From NCBI GenBank assembly GCA_910579155.1, contig CAJTTS010000006.1:21677-85676 (forward strand): a DNA stretch of 64,000 nucleotides, written 5' to 3'. Below are positions 25,791-34,626 of the stretch, piece after piece. Within the stretch, counting starts at the first letter, position 1. Every line of letters begins with the position of its first letter. The notes beneath the pieces are model-generated. The model did no database searches. It was not told where the DNA came from and was given only the letters and a program-made list of their open reading frames with translations. The position numbers and the translations under genes are program-made. Source of the DNA: an uncultured Oscillospiraceae bacterium. GTDB taxonomy: Bacteria; Bacillota_A; Clostridia; Oscillospirales; Oscillospiraceae.

Positions 25791-28730
25791 ATGATTCTGC
25801 GTGTTGGCATCGACATCGGCTCTACCACCGTCAAGGTCGTGGTGCTGGACGAGGATAACAAATTGCTGTTCCGCTCCTATGAACGGCACTATTCCAAGGC
25901 CCGGGAGCGGGCTTGTGAGACGCTGCACTCCATTGAGGATATGCTGAAAGGCAAAGATGTGCGCCTGGTGGTTACCGGCTCCGCCGGACTGGGAGTGGCC
26001 AAGGCCGCAGGACTGGACTTTGTCCAGGAGGTGTATGCCACCGCTGCCGCAGTGAATACCTACATCCCGGACACCGACGCCGTCATTGAGCTGGGCGGAG
26101 AGGATGCCAAAATCATCTTTTTCGGCGGCGCGTTGGAGGAACGGATGAACGGCTCCTGCGCCGGGGGTACCGGGGCGTTTATCGACCAGATGGCCACGCT
26201 GATGAATGTGACCGTGAACGAGCTGGATGAACTATCCCTCAAGCACGAAAAGATTTACCCCATCGCCTCCCGGTGCGGCGTGTTCGCCAAGAGCGACATC
26301 CAGCCCATTCTCAACCAGGGCGGGCGGAAAGAAGATGTGGCCGCGTCCATTTTCCAGGCCGTGGTGGACCAGACCGTGGCCGGATTGACCCAAGGCCGGG
26401 AGCTCAAGGGCAAGCTGGTGTTCCTGGGCGGCCCCCTCCACTTTCTCATGGGCCTGCGGGAGCGGTTCACCGACACCCTGCAATTAGACGAGGAGCACGC
26501 CATTTTTCCCAAGGACGGCGATTGCTTCGCCGCTATGGGCGCCGCTCTGTGCGCGTCCGACTATGAGCCACGGCCCTTTGACGATCTGTTGCGTTTGTTG
26601 GAGGAGAGCCGGGGAGCCACGTCGGTGGTGGACACCATGCCGCCGCTGTTTGAGAACCAGGCGGACTATGACGCATTCATCGCCCGGCACAACGCCTCCA
26701 CCCCGCCTCAATTGGATATCAGCACCTATGAGGGCGACGCATATCTGGGCATTGATGCCGGGTCCACCACCACCAAAATCGTACTGATTGCCCCGGACGG
26801 AGGGCTGTTATACAACTACTATCACTCCAATCTGGGCAACCCGGTAGCGATCGTTTTGGCGCAGTTGAAGGAAATTTACAGACTTTGCGGAGACCGTATC
26901 GCCATGAAAGGCTCCGCCGTCACCGGTTACGGCGAGGACCTCATTAAAAACGCCTTCTCCTGTGATCTGGGTCTGGTGGAAACGGTGGCCCACTACCGCG
27001 CCGCCGCCCATTTCAACCCCGACGTGGATTTCATTATCGACATCGGCGGACAGGACATGAAATGCTTCAAGATCCGCAACGGCGCGGTGGACTCCATCAT
27101 GCTCAACGAGGCCTGCTCCTCCGGCTGCGGCTCCTTCATCGAAACCTTCGCCAAGGCTCTGGGGTACGACATCGCCGACTTTGCCAAACTGGGCCTATTC
27201 ACCCAGAAGCCAGTGAATCTGGGCTCCCGGTGCACCGTATTTATGAACTCCTCCGTGAAGCAAGCCCAGAAGGACGGGGCCAATGTGGAGGATATCAGCG
27301 CTGGGTTATCCATTTCCATTGTAAAAAACGCCATTTACAAGGTCATCCGCGCAGCCAGTGCCGACGACCTGGGCAAGCACATCGTGGTGCAGGGCGGCAC
27401 CTTCCACAATGACGCAGTGCTCCGGGCCTTTGAGCAGGAGCTGGGCCGGGAGGTCACCCGCCCCACCATCGCGGGTATCATGGGGGCCTTCGGCGCGGCG
27501 CTGGCCGCTCGGGACCTGAAGCTAAAACAATCCACTCTGTTAAGCGAATCTGCCTTACAGTCATTTTCCCATACGGCCAAACCGGTCACCTGTAATCTGT
27601 GCACCAACCACTGCTCCCTCACTGTCAACACCTTTGACGGCGGACGACGGTTCATCTCCGGCAACCGCTGTTCCCGTCCACTGGGTAAGGAAAAGGTCAA
27701 GCTGCCCGACCTGTATCGCTATAAATATGAAAAGCTTCGTGCCATGGAAGGCAAGGGCTTTGGCGACGGCTCCCGGGGGCGCATCGGCATTCCCTTTGGG
27801 CTGAATATGTATGAAAACCTCCCCTTCTGGTTTGAGCTGTTTACCCGGCTGAATTTCGAGGTGGTCCTCTCCCCCGAATCCTCCCGAAAGCTGTACATCA
27901 AAGGCCAGCGCACCATCCCGTCGGACACAGTGTGCTACCCTGCCAAGCTGCTCCACGGCCACGTGGAGGCGCTGGTAGAGGCAGGGGTAGACGCCATTTT
28001 CTATCCTTGCATGTCCTATAATTTTGATGAAAAGTCGTCGGATAACAACTATAATTGCCCAGTGGTGGCCTATTATCCTGAGCTCTTGGCGGCAAACATG
28101 CCTGACCTGAAAAAGACCCGTTTTCTCAACCCCTACGCTGGGCTGCACCGTCCCCGCGACTACGAGCGCATCGGTTCCCAGTGGTTTGCCGACACCTTCG
28201 GCATTCCCCGAAAGGAGGCGGTCAACGCCATCCGGGCGGCGTACCAGGCCTATGACCGATACAAGGAGGACGTCCACCGCGCAGGCCAGCGGTACATTGA
28301 TGGGGCCCGGAAAAGAGGGTTGCCCATCATCGTACTGGCGGGCCGCCCCTACCACATTGATCCCGAAATCAACCACGGCATCAATGATCTCATCACCTCC
28401 TTCGGCTTTGTATTGGTCAGTGAGGACGCGGTGGCCTTCCACGAGAGCTACGCCCCTCGAAGGGTGCTCAACCAGTGGACCTTCCAGGCCCGTATGTACA
28501 ATGCCGCCCGGTATGTGTGTGAGCAGCGGGACATGCAGCTCATTCAATTGGTCAGCTTCGGCTGCGGTACCGACGCCATCACCGGCGATGAGATGCGCTC
28601 CATTTTGGAGCAAGGTGGAAAACTTTACACACAGCTAAAAATCGACGATATCAGCAATCTGGGCGCGGTAAAAATTCGCGTACGTTCCTTAATCGCGGCA
28701 ATGGAAGAACGCAAACGCCGCAATGGCTAA
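25791..28730 (+). CDS. 2-hydroxyacyl-CoA dehydratase activase: tandem BcrAD/BadFG ATPase domains plus DUF2229
   Basis: A 979-residue protein with two actin/hexokinase-type activase domains. The first starts VGIDIGSTTVKVVVLDEDN and holds CAGGTGAFIDQMATL and SRCGVFAKSDIQ. The second starts LGIDAGSTTTKIVLIAPDG near residue 320 and holds CSSGCGSFIETFAKALGY and GSRCTVFMNSSVKQAQKDGA. From about 600 a Cys-rich linker (CNLCTNHC) leads into a DUF2229 domain with PSDTVCYPAKLLHGH. HgdC-type activases carry a [4Fe-4S] cluster and use ATP to push one electron into a partner dehydratase. The partner is the next gene. AGGAGG precedes the ATG. Long family members fuse both parts; here they are separate. Confidence 0.9.
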   Translation: MILRVGIDIGSTTVKVVVLDEDNKLLFRSYERHYSKARERACETLHSIEDMLKGKDVRLVVTGSAGLGVAKAAGLDFVQEVYATAAAVNTYIPDTDAVIELGGEDAKIIFFGGALEERMNGSCAGGTGAFIDQMATLMNVTVNELDELSLKHEKIYPIASRCGVFAKSDIQPILNQGGRKEDVAASIFQAVVDQTVAGLTQGRELKGKLVFLGGPLHFLMGLRERFTDTLQLDEEHAIFPKDGDCFAAMGAALCASDYEPRPFDDLLRLLEESRGATSVVDTMPPLFENQADYDAFIARHNASTPPQLDISTYEGDAYLGIDAGSTTTKIVLIAPDGGLLYNYYHSNLGNPVAIVLAQLKEIYRLCGDRIAMKGSAVTGYGEDLIKNAFSCDLGLVETVAHYRAAAHFNPDVDFIIDIGGQDMKCFKIRNGAVDSIMLNEACSSGCGSFIETFAKALGYDIADFAKLGLFTQKPVNLGSRCTVFMNSSVKQAQKDGANVEDISAGLSISIVKNAIYKVIRAASADDLGKHIVVQGGTFHNDAVLRAFEQELGREVTRPTIAGIMGAFGAALAARDLKLKQSTLLSESALQSFSHTAKPVTCNLCTNHCSLTVNTFDGGRRFISGNRCSRPLGKEKVKLPDLYRYKYEKLRAMEGKGFGDGSRGRIGIPFGLNMYENLPFWFELFTRLNFEVVLSPESSRKLYIKGQRTIPSDTVCYPAKLLHGHVEALVEAGVDAIFYPCMSYNFDEKSSDNNYNCPVVAYYPELLAANMPDLKKTRFLNPYAGLHRPRDYERIGSQWFADTFGIPRKEAVNAIRAAYQAYDRYKEDVHRAGQRYIDGARKRGLPIIVLAGRPYHIDPEINHGINDLITSFGFVLVSEDAVAFHESYAPRRVLNQWTFQARMYNAARYVCEQRDMQLIQLVSFGCGTDAITGDEMRSILEQGGKLYTQLKIDDISNLGAVKIRVRSLIAAMEERKRRNG

Positions 28731-28754
28731 CCCCGGCGAAAGGAGACTTTGACC

Positions 28755-30053
28755 ATGGCAAAATTGGAATACGACAAGGACGGGCGGCTCCTTTTTACAA
28801 AAGAGATGCGGGAAGAATACACCATCCTTATGCCCCAGATGCTCCCGGTCCACTTTGGAATGTTCCAGAAGCTGCTGGTGCTGGAGGGGTACAAGGTGGA
28901 TATGCTCAACACCAACCACCGGGGCATTGTGGACGAGGGTTTAAAGTACGTCCACAACGACACCTGTTACCCTGCCCTACTGGTCATCGGCCAGCTCATT
29001 GACGCTATCAAAAACGGCGGTTACGACCCTCATAAGGTGGCTTTGTTCATCACGCAGACTGGCGGCGGCTGCCGGGCGTCCAATTACATCCACCTGCTGC
29101 GCAAGGCACTGGAAAAGGCCGGATTAGCCTTTGTTCCCGTCATCTCGGTAAACCTGTCCGGATTGGAGAAAAACCCCGGCTTCTCCCTCACCCTGCCCCT
29201 GATCCGCAAGCTGATCTACGGCATGATATACGGCGACCTGCTGGTCAACGTGGCCAACCAGGTCCGCCCCTACGAGCTCACTCCAGGCGATACGGACAAC
29301 ATGCTGGATCGTTGGCAGAAAAGGCTCATTGACGGCTTTCAGGCCGGTAAAGGAATGAGCCGCAAGCAAATGCGCAGCAATTTCGACACTATTCTGGCAG
29401 ATTTTGAGACCATCCCCGTCTCTCATCAGGAGAAGGTACGGGTAGGCGTTGTGGGAGAAATTTACGTAAAGTTCTCCCCTCTTGGCAACAACAATCTGGA
29501 GGACTTTCTCCTCTCCGAAGGAGCGGAGCCCGTGGTGCCCGGCCTCACCGATTTCATGATTTTCAAGATATTCAACCGTGAGGTGGATGTGAACATCTAC
29601 GGTGGGCTGTGGGCAAAAAAGAAGTTCTGCCAGGCGTTCAAAGGCTATATTGAAGACTGCCAAAAGGACATGATTGCCGCCTTGAAAAAGTCCCGTTTTC
29701 GCGCTCCCGGTACCTTTGAGGATATGCACAAGCTGGTCCAGGGTTATCTGGGCGACGGAAATAAGATGGGCGAGGGCTGGCTGCTCACCGGCGAAATGCT
29801 GGAGCTGATCCATTCCGGCGTGCCCAACATCGTGTGCACCCAGCCCTTTGGCTGCCTTCCCAACCACATCGTGGGGAAGGGCATGATCCGCCGTCTCAAG
29901 GACGACTATCCCTATTCCAACATCGTAGCTATCGACTATGACCCCGGAGCCACCAAGATCAACCAGGAAAACCGAATCAAGCTCATGCTGGCCAACGCCA
30001 AAGCACTGGCCAAGCAAGAATCGGAGAGAACGCTTGTCAGCGCAAGTGTGTAA
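28755..30053 (+). CDS. 2-hydroxyacyl-CoA dehydratase-like component (HgdB type)
   Basis: A 432-residue protein with YVHNDTCYPALLVIGQ, FITQTGGGCRASNYIHLLRK and VCTQPFGCLPNHIVGKG, providing the conserved cysteines of the HgdB/FldB-like fold that coordinates [4Fe-4S]. It probably pairs with the upstream activase, 24 bases away. I take ATG 28755 because AGGAG is nine bases upstream; the TTG at 28749 would leave only three. The natural substrate of this conserved clostridial pair is not established. Together the two proteins (about 1410 residues) match the size of the fused single-gene form I recall. Confidence 0.85.
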   Translation: MAKLEYDKDGRLLFTKEMREEYTILMPQMLPVHFGMFQKLLVLEGYKVDMLNTNHRGIVDEGLKYVHNDTCYPALLVIGQLIDAIKNGGYDPHKVALFITQTGGGCRASNYIHLLRKALEKAGLAFVPVISVNLSGLEKNPGFSLTLPLIRKLIYGMIYGDLLVNVANQVRPYELTPGDTDNMLDRWQKRLIDGFQAGKGMSRKQMRSNFDTILADFETIPVSHQEKVRVGVVGEIYVKFSPLGNNNLEDFLLSEGAEPVVPGLTDFMIFKIFNREVDVNIYGGLWAKKKFCQAFKGYIEDCQKDMIAALKKSRFRAPGTFEDMHKLVQGYLGDGNKMGEGWLLTGEMLELIHSGVPNIVCTQPFGCLPNHIVGKGMIRRLKDDYPYSNIVAIDYDPGATKINQENRIKLMLANAKALAKQESERTLVSASV

Positions 30054-30081
30054 TGGAAAACCGCTTGTCATTAAAATCGCA

Positions 30082-30111
30082 AGGGAGCGCCCTGTTTTGA
30101 GGGCTTTCCCT
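30082..30111 (+). terminator. Weak terminator-like hairpin after the dehydratase gene
   Basis: AGGGA-GC-GCCCT pairs with AGGGC-TT-TCCCT around GTTTTG, followed by TGTTGTTT. The T tract is broken, so readthrough into the GNAT gene 19 bases later is likely. Confidence 0.5.
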
Positions 30112-30129
30112 GTTGTTTGGGAGGCTTTC

Positions 30130-30690
30130 ATGGAACAGCTTCATTTTGTAGACGCCTGCACCGACGAACATTTCCAGGCCATGTCCCTAATCCATGCCCT
30201 GGGCTGGCGGGACACCTACGTGGACGCGGTGCCCGCCGACTATATGGCAACTGAGATCACCGACGACCGCTGGGTGAAGGTGTTCCGCACCAACTATGAA
30301 ACCCAAAACGGTGTACACGGATTGCTCCTCTACCGTGGGGACACACCCGTATCCTGTCTTAACTACTGTAAGGCGCGGACGGTGAACTACAATCCTGGCG
30401 ACATCTGCACCTTCGACAATGCTGCCTACGCCGATTGGGGCGAAATTGCCTCCTTCTACTCTCATCCGTCCGAGCGTGGGCACGGCTATGGCGGTTTACT
30501 CTTTGACGAGGCGTGCCGCCGGATGAAAGCTGAGGGCTTCCAAAACGCTTTCGTGTTCGTCCTGCGGGAGAATGAAAAGGCCCGGCGATTCTACGCCTCC
30601 CACGGCTTTACCTGGGATGGTACTCACGCGGATATTCCCTTCCCTCACGGCACGGTTTGCGTCGATCTACGGTACGTCAAACCTTTGTAA
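30130..30690 (+). CDS. GNAT-family N-acetyltransferase
   Basis: A 186-residue protein with EIASFYSHPSERGHGYGGLL, the acetyl-CoA-binding segment (variant R-G-x-G-x-G), and VLRENEKARRFYASHGF near the C-terminus. ATG 30130 has GGGAGG six bases upstream; the frame upstream overlaps the dehydratase gene in another frame and is not coding. The substrate is unknown. Confidence 0.88.
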   Translation: MEQLHFVDACTDEHFQAMSLIHALGWRDTYVDAVPADYMATEITDDRWVKVFRTNYETQNGVHGLLLYRGDTPVSCLNYCKARTVNYNPGDICTFDNAAYADWGEIASFYSHPSERGHGYGGLLFDEACRRMKAEGFQNAFVFVLRENEKARRFYASHGFTWDGTHADIPFPHGTVCVDLRYVKPL

Positions 30691-30699
30691 ATAAGATCA

Positions 30700-30726
30700 G
30701 GCCCGGGAATTGAAACTTCCCGGGCC
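30700..30726 (+). terminator. Terminator-like hairpin after the GNAT gene
   Basis: GGCCCGGGAA and TTCCCGGGCC form a perfect 10-bp stem with a 7-base loop, followed only by ATTTGATT. It begins 10 bases after the stop. Confidence 0.65.
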
Positions 30727-30781
30727 ATTTGATTGCCCAAATCCCATTTTCACGCATATACTGGGACAAAGGGAGGCGGGC

Positions 30782-31009
30782 ATGATGAGGCGCTGTTGTT
30801 GTGGATCACAGGGTCAGGGCAGCGAGCTGGTGGCTGCGGCGGCAGCACTGACTGCGGTCATGGCCCAGGGCAAGACCGCTGAGGAGTTGGAGCTTTTAGC
30901 CGCTCTGTTCGAGATTATCGGCGACAATCTCGGCCTGTTGGCTCTCAAAGCACCCAGCGCTGAGGACTGTTGCCCCAAGCAGGAAAAAAAACAGGGCCGC
31001 TGTACCTGA
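30782..31009 (+). CDS. Small Cys-rich hypothetical protein
   Basis: A 75-residue protein (74 if it starts at the second Met, 30785) with CCCGSQGQGSELV at the N-terminus, an Ala-rich helix, KTAEELELLAALFEIIGDNL, and a polar tail containing DCCPKQEKKQGRC. GGGAGG precedes the start. The central LLAALFxxIGDxL pattern reminds me of small clostridial DUF6774 proteins, but I am unsure of that name. Cysteines cluster at both ends (three near the start, three near the end), so metal binding or disulfides are possible. The longer frame from 30710 overlaps the terminator and is not used. Confidence 0.65.
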   Translation: MMRRCCCGSQGQGSELVAAAAALTAVMAQGKTAEELELLAALFEIIGDNLGLLALKAPSAEDCCPKQEKKQGRCT

Positions 31010-31019
31010 CAGCGGCTCT
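30993..31019 (-). terminator. Terminator of the uridine phosphorylase gene
   Basis: Minus-strand AGAGCCGCTGT pairs with ACAGCGGCCCT (one mismatch) around CAGGT, followed by a G and then eight T residues. The stem overlaps the 3' end of the convergent small Cys-rich gene. Confidence 0.8.
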
Positions 31020-31027
31020 GGCCTATT

Positions 31028-31801
31028 TTATGTGTTTTTTTCACGATCCCGCCGGATGAGCAGCTTCATCGCCTCAATACCTACCCGGATGGCGGCGTCG
31101 GCGTCCTCGTCCTTGGTCTGATCCAGCCCGGCGGCGTTGCGCTCCTGGTTCCAGATCACATGGAACGCCGAACCGCACCGCACGCCTCGAGCCGCAGCCA
31201 CGGTAAACAGGGCCGCACTCTCCATCTCAGAAGCCAAAGTGCCCAGCCGCTTCCACGCTTCCCATTTGTTTTGCAGCTCATAGGACACCGGCATGCTCTC
31301 TGGTGAGTGCTGCCCGTAAAAAGAGTCCTTACACTGAACCACCCCGGCATGCCAGCGGCAGCCCTGGGCCTTAGCCGCACCCACCAGCGCGGTGAGCACC
31401 TCGTAGTCCGCCACCGCCGGGAACTCAATGGGCGCGTATTCCCGGCTGGTTCCCTCCATGCGGATCGCCCCGGTGGCGATAACAATATCGCCGCTGGTGA
31501 CGTCCAGCTTGATACCGCCGCAGGTGCCCACCCGGATGAAGGTATCCGCACCCAAATTGGCCAGCTCTTCCATGGCAATGGAGGCGGACGGCCCGCCGAT
31601 ACCGGTGGAGGTCACAGTTACTTTTTCCCCCAGCAGGGTCCCGGCATAGGTGGTATACTCCCGGTTGGTCATCACATGAACAGGGTCATCAAAATAGCGG
31701 GCGATCTTCTCACACCGTCCGGGATCACCAGGGAGCAGACAATACCGCCCCACCTCTCCGGCCTTACAGTTGATATGGAATTGCCGTTCATCCGCAATCA
31801 T
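31028..31801 (-). CDS. udp: Uridine phosphorylase
   Basis: A 257-residue PNP/UDP-family phosphorylase with [18 protein letters not shown] (phosphate-binding), [42 protein letters not shown] and the signature [19 protein letters not shown] (ribose-binding MESA). It cleaves uridine with phosphate to uracil and ribose-1-phosphate for salvage. GAGGTG is six bases before the ATG. A promoter lies directly upstream and a terminator follows, so the gene is monocistronic. Confidence 0.93.
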   Translation of the reverse strand: MIADERQFHINCKAGEVGRYCLLPGDPGRCEKIARYFDDPVHVMTNREYTTYAGTLLGEKVTVTSTGIGGPSASIAMEELANLGADTFIRVGTCGGIKLDVTSGDIVIATGAIRMEGTSREYAPIEFPAVADYEVLTALVGAAKAQGCRWHAGVVQCKDSFYGQHSPESMPVSYELQNKWEAWKRLGTLASEMESAALFTVAAARGVRCGSAFHVIWNQERNAAGLDQTKDEDADAAIRVGIEAMKLLIRRDREKNT

Positions 31802-31832
31802 GACCGCACCTCATTTCTTTAGATTTGCCCCC

Positions 31833-31861
31833 ATTATACCTCTTGGAAGGGCAAAAAGCAA
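31833..31861 (-). promoter_or_regulatory. Promoter of udp
   Basis: Minus-strand TTGCTT (31856-31861), 17 bases, TATAAT (31833-31838), about 32 bases from the start. The rest of the 31862-31942 gap holds nothing I can identify. Confidence 0.6.
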
Positions 31862-31942
31862 GGTGTGCCCTTTCGACTATCTCAACATCTCGGATAAACT
31901 GTGCATGACGAGGCACTACCCCTCACCGAAAATGGCCGGACT

Positions 31943-32260
31943 TTATGCCTCTCCCCTTCCAAAAACGGTGGTGATCGCGTAGGCCGCCAGCAGTGCTGCG
32001 GGCCACACCCCCACCACGGAGACGCTGCCCACACCCCAGTTGCGGTATTCTCCCCCTGGGAAAAAAGTCAAGAAGAAAATAACGTCCACCAGCACCTCCG
32101 AGACCAGCAGACCGATCAGCAACTGATACCGGCCTTTCCTGCCCCGCCCCTTCCTCCGCACAAACCCGACAGCCAAGTAAATCGCAGCGCATATTCCCCA
32201 GGTAAGCAGCAGCAGCTCTCCACCAACAACCCGGGCGACCGAGTACAACGCACCAAGCAC
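31943..32260 (-). CDS. Small polytopic membrane protein, unknown
   Basis: A 105-residue hydrophobic protein with about three membrane segments, a basic loop RRKGRGRKGRY and a second loop FFPGGEYRNWGVG. No family is recognised. The frame opens at a GTG (32269) inside the GGGAGGTG ribosome site, so I place the start at the next GTG, 32260, with GGAGG seven bases upstream. It is the last gene of the five-gene operon 31943-34227. Confidence 0.6.
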   Translation of the reverse strand: MLGALYSVARVVGGELLLLTWGICAAIYLAVGFVRRKGRGRKGRYQLLIGLLVSEVLVDVIFFLTFFPGGEYRNWGVGSVSVVGVWPAALLAAYAITTVFGRGEA

Positions 32261-32279
32261 GCACTTCACCTCCCTCTAT

Positions 32280-32879
32280 TTATGGCATCTCCGTCCCATC
32301 CAGTAAGGGCATTTCTCCCCAAGTAATGGAGTCCTTCCCCCGAACCAGCGGTCCATGATACTCGTATAGATTGTAAGAGGTGTCCATCCACACCCATTTA
32401 GCCTGGACCACCCTCCTTCCCTGGTAGATCCCTACCGTCTCACCGGGGCCCATACACCACAGCGCCCCCACAACGCTGCCCACAAACATGGTGCTGACGA
32501 AACAAAGCCCAGACATGCACACTACAATCCGTCCCGCTGTTGGGTGGCGCTCCGGCAGCCAGCGCCCAGCATAAACCACCGTCAGAATCCCAGTAACCAG
32601 GCCCAGCAGCCATAGAATCGCGCTCATACCTTCCTGAACCCAGGTTCGCCAGGCTAAGCCCCTCTGATCCAACGCCCACGCCCCGCCAAACAGCACCGCC
32701 GCCAGCCCCAGCATACTGAAAAACAGAGTGAACAATCCCCTCCGCCGCTGAGGCGAAAGCGTGTTCAGTGTCAGAACACACACCGCCGCCAACAGCAGCA
32801 GCGGTCCCCACAGGAGCAGGAATATCATCAGGTCCGCCCACATACAGGTCAACATAAATTTCAAAAAACCGTCGCCCAT
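32280..32879 (-). CDS. Membrane protein with extracytoplasmic C-terminal domain, unknown
   Basis: A 199-residue protein with four predicted membrane segments (about 10-37, 48-68, 83-103, 116-140) and a C-terminal 55-residue polar domain containing GETVGIYQGRRVVQAKWVWM and YNLYEYHGPLVRG. No family is recognised. It starts three bases after the lipoprotein gene stop, so the two are co-translated. Confidence 0.65.
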   Translation of the reverse strand: MGDGFLKFMLTCMWADLMIFLLLWGPLLLLAAVCVLTLNTLSPQRRRGLFTLFFSMLGLAAVLFGGAWALDQRGLAWRTWVQEGMSAILWLLGLVTGILTVVYAGRWLPERHPTAGRIVVCMSGLCFVSTMFVGSVVGALWCMGPGETVGIYQGRRVVQAKWVWMDTSYNLYEYHGPLVRGKDSITWGEMPLLDGTEMP

Positions 32880-32882
32880 CGC

Positions 32883-33269
32883 TTACACCCCCTCCGGCCA
32901 TTCGGTTTCCACTGTGAACAATAGGCCGTTTCCGCCGTCGTGGGCGGTCACATACCAGCGTTCCTCCTCCGGCGGGGCCTCACGCACCGTGACCCGCCCC
33001 AGTTCCTTCCGCAGTTCAATGTCCTCGTACACTATCACGGTCGCCGGGTATTTCCCCGCCTCAAAGCCAAATGTCTCACTCCGTTTCAGAGGGCTGCTGT
33101 CGGCGAGCTGGGCTCCTGAAGTCTGGTCATCAAAGTCTGCTACGACGGCAACGATAACGGCGTTTGAGTCGTTAATGAACACCAAATCGACATTCCTTCC
33201 GTCGTCGCAGCCGCAGCCGGACAACACCGTCAATACGCACGCAAAAAATAGACAAACCAGTTTTTTCAT
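32883..33269 (-). CDS. Small lipoprotein, unknown
   Basis: A 128-residue protein with a classic lipoprotein signal: MKKLVCLFFACVLTVLSGC, lipidation at Cys19, then CGCDDGRN. The mature part is beta-rich and polar (LVFINDSNAVIVAVVADFDD, GKYPATVIVYED). It is probably anchored to the outer face of the membrane. No family is recognised. It lies in the operon with the membrane proteins and two further exported proteins. Confidence 0.7.
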   Translation of the reverse strand: MKKLVCLFFACVLTVLSGCGCDDGRNVDLVFINDSNAVIVAVVADFDDQTSGAQLADSSPLKRSETFGFEAGKYPATVIVYEDIELRKELGRVTVREAPPEEERWYVTAHDGGNGLLFTVETEWPEGV

Positions 33270-33282
33270 GATTCATGCCTCC

Positions 33283-33747
33283 TCAAGTGTCAAATTTGTA
33301 GAAGTACAGCCGTCCCTTCCGGCTGTCATAGACCGCTGCGGTAAAGTTCCAGGATGCGCGGCTGCACAGATCCGTGTCGTCATAAGGAGAGCTGCTTTCT
33401 CTGTGCCGGTCATAAAGGTAGTACCAGCCCTCTTTTACCTCCGCGCCCTCTGCCCCAAACATGCCGACGACCCGGGCGGTGTTTTGCGACATGGGTAAAA
33501 GCCTCCAGCCCGGAGCATCCGCCAGTCTCTCCGACAGCCCATCCAGTTCGACCTCCGCCCTGGTCAAGCCGTCGCCGTGGAAACCACCGTGGCTGTCCTC
33601 AAAGCGGAGCAACGTCCCGGCGGATAAATCGAGCCCCAGCGCCCTGCCTACCTGAGACAGATTCCGGTCTGCGTCGCTCCGTCCTCCGAACGACAGGGCA
33701 TAAAGCACCATCAATAACACTGCCATAAAAGTCAAAAAGCGTTTCAT
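33283..33747 (-). CDS. Exported or membrane-anchored protein, unknown
   Basis: A 154-residue protein with an N-terminal hydrophobic signal or anchor (RFLTFMAVLLMVLYALSFGG, no lipobox Cys) and a soluble domain containing LLRFEDSHGGFHGDGLTRAE, VKEGWYYLYDRHRESSSPYD and a C-terminus GRLYFYKFDT. It looks similar in general style to the next protein upstream in the operon (Trp/Tyr-rich, ending in an aromatic strand). AAGGGAAG precedes the start. Confidence 0.65.
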   Translation of the reverse strand: MKRFLTFMAVLLMVLYALSFGGRSDADRNLSQVGRALGLDLSAGTLLRFEDSHGGFHGDGLTRAEVELDGLSERLADAPGWRLLPMSQNTARVVGMFGAEGAEVKEGWYYLYDRHRESSSPYDDTDLCSRASWNFTAAVYDSRKGRLYFYKFDT

Positions 33748-33780
33748 CGTATATCTTCCCTTTTCATGGGAAATTCCCTC

Positions 33781-34227
33781 CTAAAAGTGCATCTCATACA
33801 GATACCAGTTCTCTTCCAGTTGCGTAATCCGGCTCCAGTTGTCCCCATCCGGTTCTTCCCAGAACCAGCCATCCCCGTCCGGCACGTAGTCCTGAGCCAC
33901 ACCCTGGAAACCCAGAGGCCCACCCTCGCTGAACATTACGCCCCAGTAGGAGGTGGACGGCCCAAACCCCGCACTGCCCATTTGAAACTCTACATAGTCC
34001 TCATTTCCAATAGGGTTCGGCCCAACGCAGATTTCTTCCACTCCGATTGGCCGTTTTACCTCCGCACCACTTCCGATGGCGAGGGCGTCCTGGGCCGTTT
34101 GGACAAACGCCGCACGGTTCAAAGCAAAGGCCGCAGCCGCGCCTTTTGTCGAACAGGCAAACAGTGAGATGCATACGAGAGCGCAGAACAACAAAAGAAT
34201 CAACTCCAATTTGATAGGCTTTTTCAT
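33781..34227 (-). CDS. Small lipoprotein, unknown
   Basis: A 148-residue protein with a lipoprotein signal (ALVCISLFAC, lipidation at Cys25) and a polar aromatic-rich mature domain: VEFQMGSAGFGPSTSYWGV, then PDGDGWFWEEPDGDNW and a C-terminus ENWYLYEMHF. It is the first gene of the operon, with GGAGGAACGGC before the ATG. No promoter is clear in the short gap, so readthrough from the DUF2975 operon is possible. No family is recognised. Confidence 0.65.
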   Translation of the reverse strand: MKKPIKLELILLLFCALVCISLFACSTKGAAAAFALNRAAFVQTAQDALAIGSGAEVKRPIGVEEICVGPNPIGNEDYVEFQMGSAGFGPSTSYWGVMFSEGGPLGFQGVAQDYVPDGDGWFWEEPDGDNWSRITQLEENWYLYEMHF

Positions 34228-34259
34228 GCCGTTCCTCCTTCAAAATTGGCCGCAAAAGA

Positions 34260-34280
34260 CCGCCCCATGGCCTGGGGCGG
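34260..34280 (-). terminator. Intrinsic terminator after the DUF2975 operon
   Basis: CCGCCCCA and TGGGGCGG form an 8-bp stem with a 5-base loop; on the minus strand it is followed by TCTTTTG. It separates the DUF2975 operon from the exported-protein operon. Confidence 0.65.
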
Positions 34281-34313
34281 CCATACGGTCAATTTTTTGT
34301 TTTGTTGCAGGCT

Positions 34314-34625
34314 TTACACGGCCCTCTGCTTCCGGAAACGGAATACCAGAGCTAGGGCGTTCAACACCAGGGTCCCCGCCAGAAGCACCCCCGAACAGAG
34401 CCGGAAGGCGTTGGCTGTGTCCAGAAAAGCGGAGATGTCCTCAATATCTGCATAGCGGGCCAGTTCAAACACCACCGTACACAGGGAGGCGGCACAGCAG
34501 GTCAGGCTTCCCATTCCACATAGCCGGGCCGCGTCCTTTTTCCTGTGCAGAGGCAGCGCCGCAAAACCAAGCCCCCATGCGGCCAGCCCCAGGATCAGAG
34601 CAAGCCCTGCGATTGAAATTACCAT
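34314..34625 (-). CDS. Small membrane protein, unknown
   Basis: A 103-residue protein with about three membrane segments, a basic LHRKKDAARLCG loop and a C-terminal FRFRKQRAV. ATG 34625 has GGAGG eight bases upstream and starts one base after the HTH gene stop; the longer frame from 34661 lies inside that gene. It is the third gene of the DUF2975-HTH operon. No family is recognised. Confidence 0.65.
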   Translation of the reverse strand: MVISIAGLALILGLAAWGLGFAALPLHRKKDAARLCGMGSLTCCAASLCTVVFELARYADIEDISAFLDTANAFRLCSGVLLAGTLVLNALALVFRFRKQRAV

Positions 34626-34626
34626 G

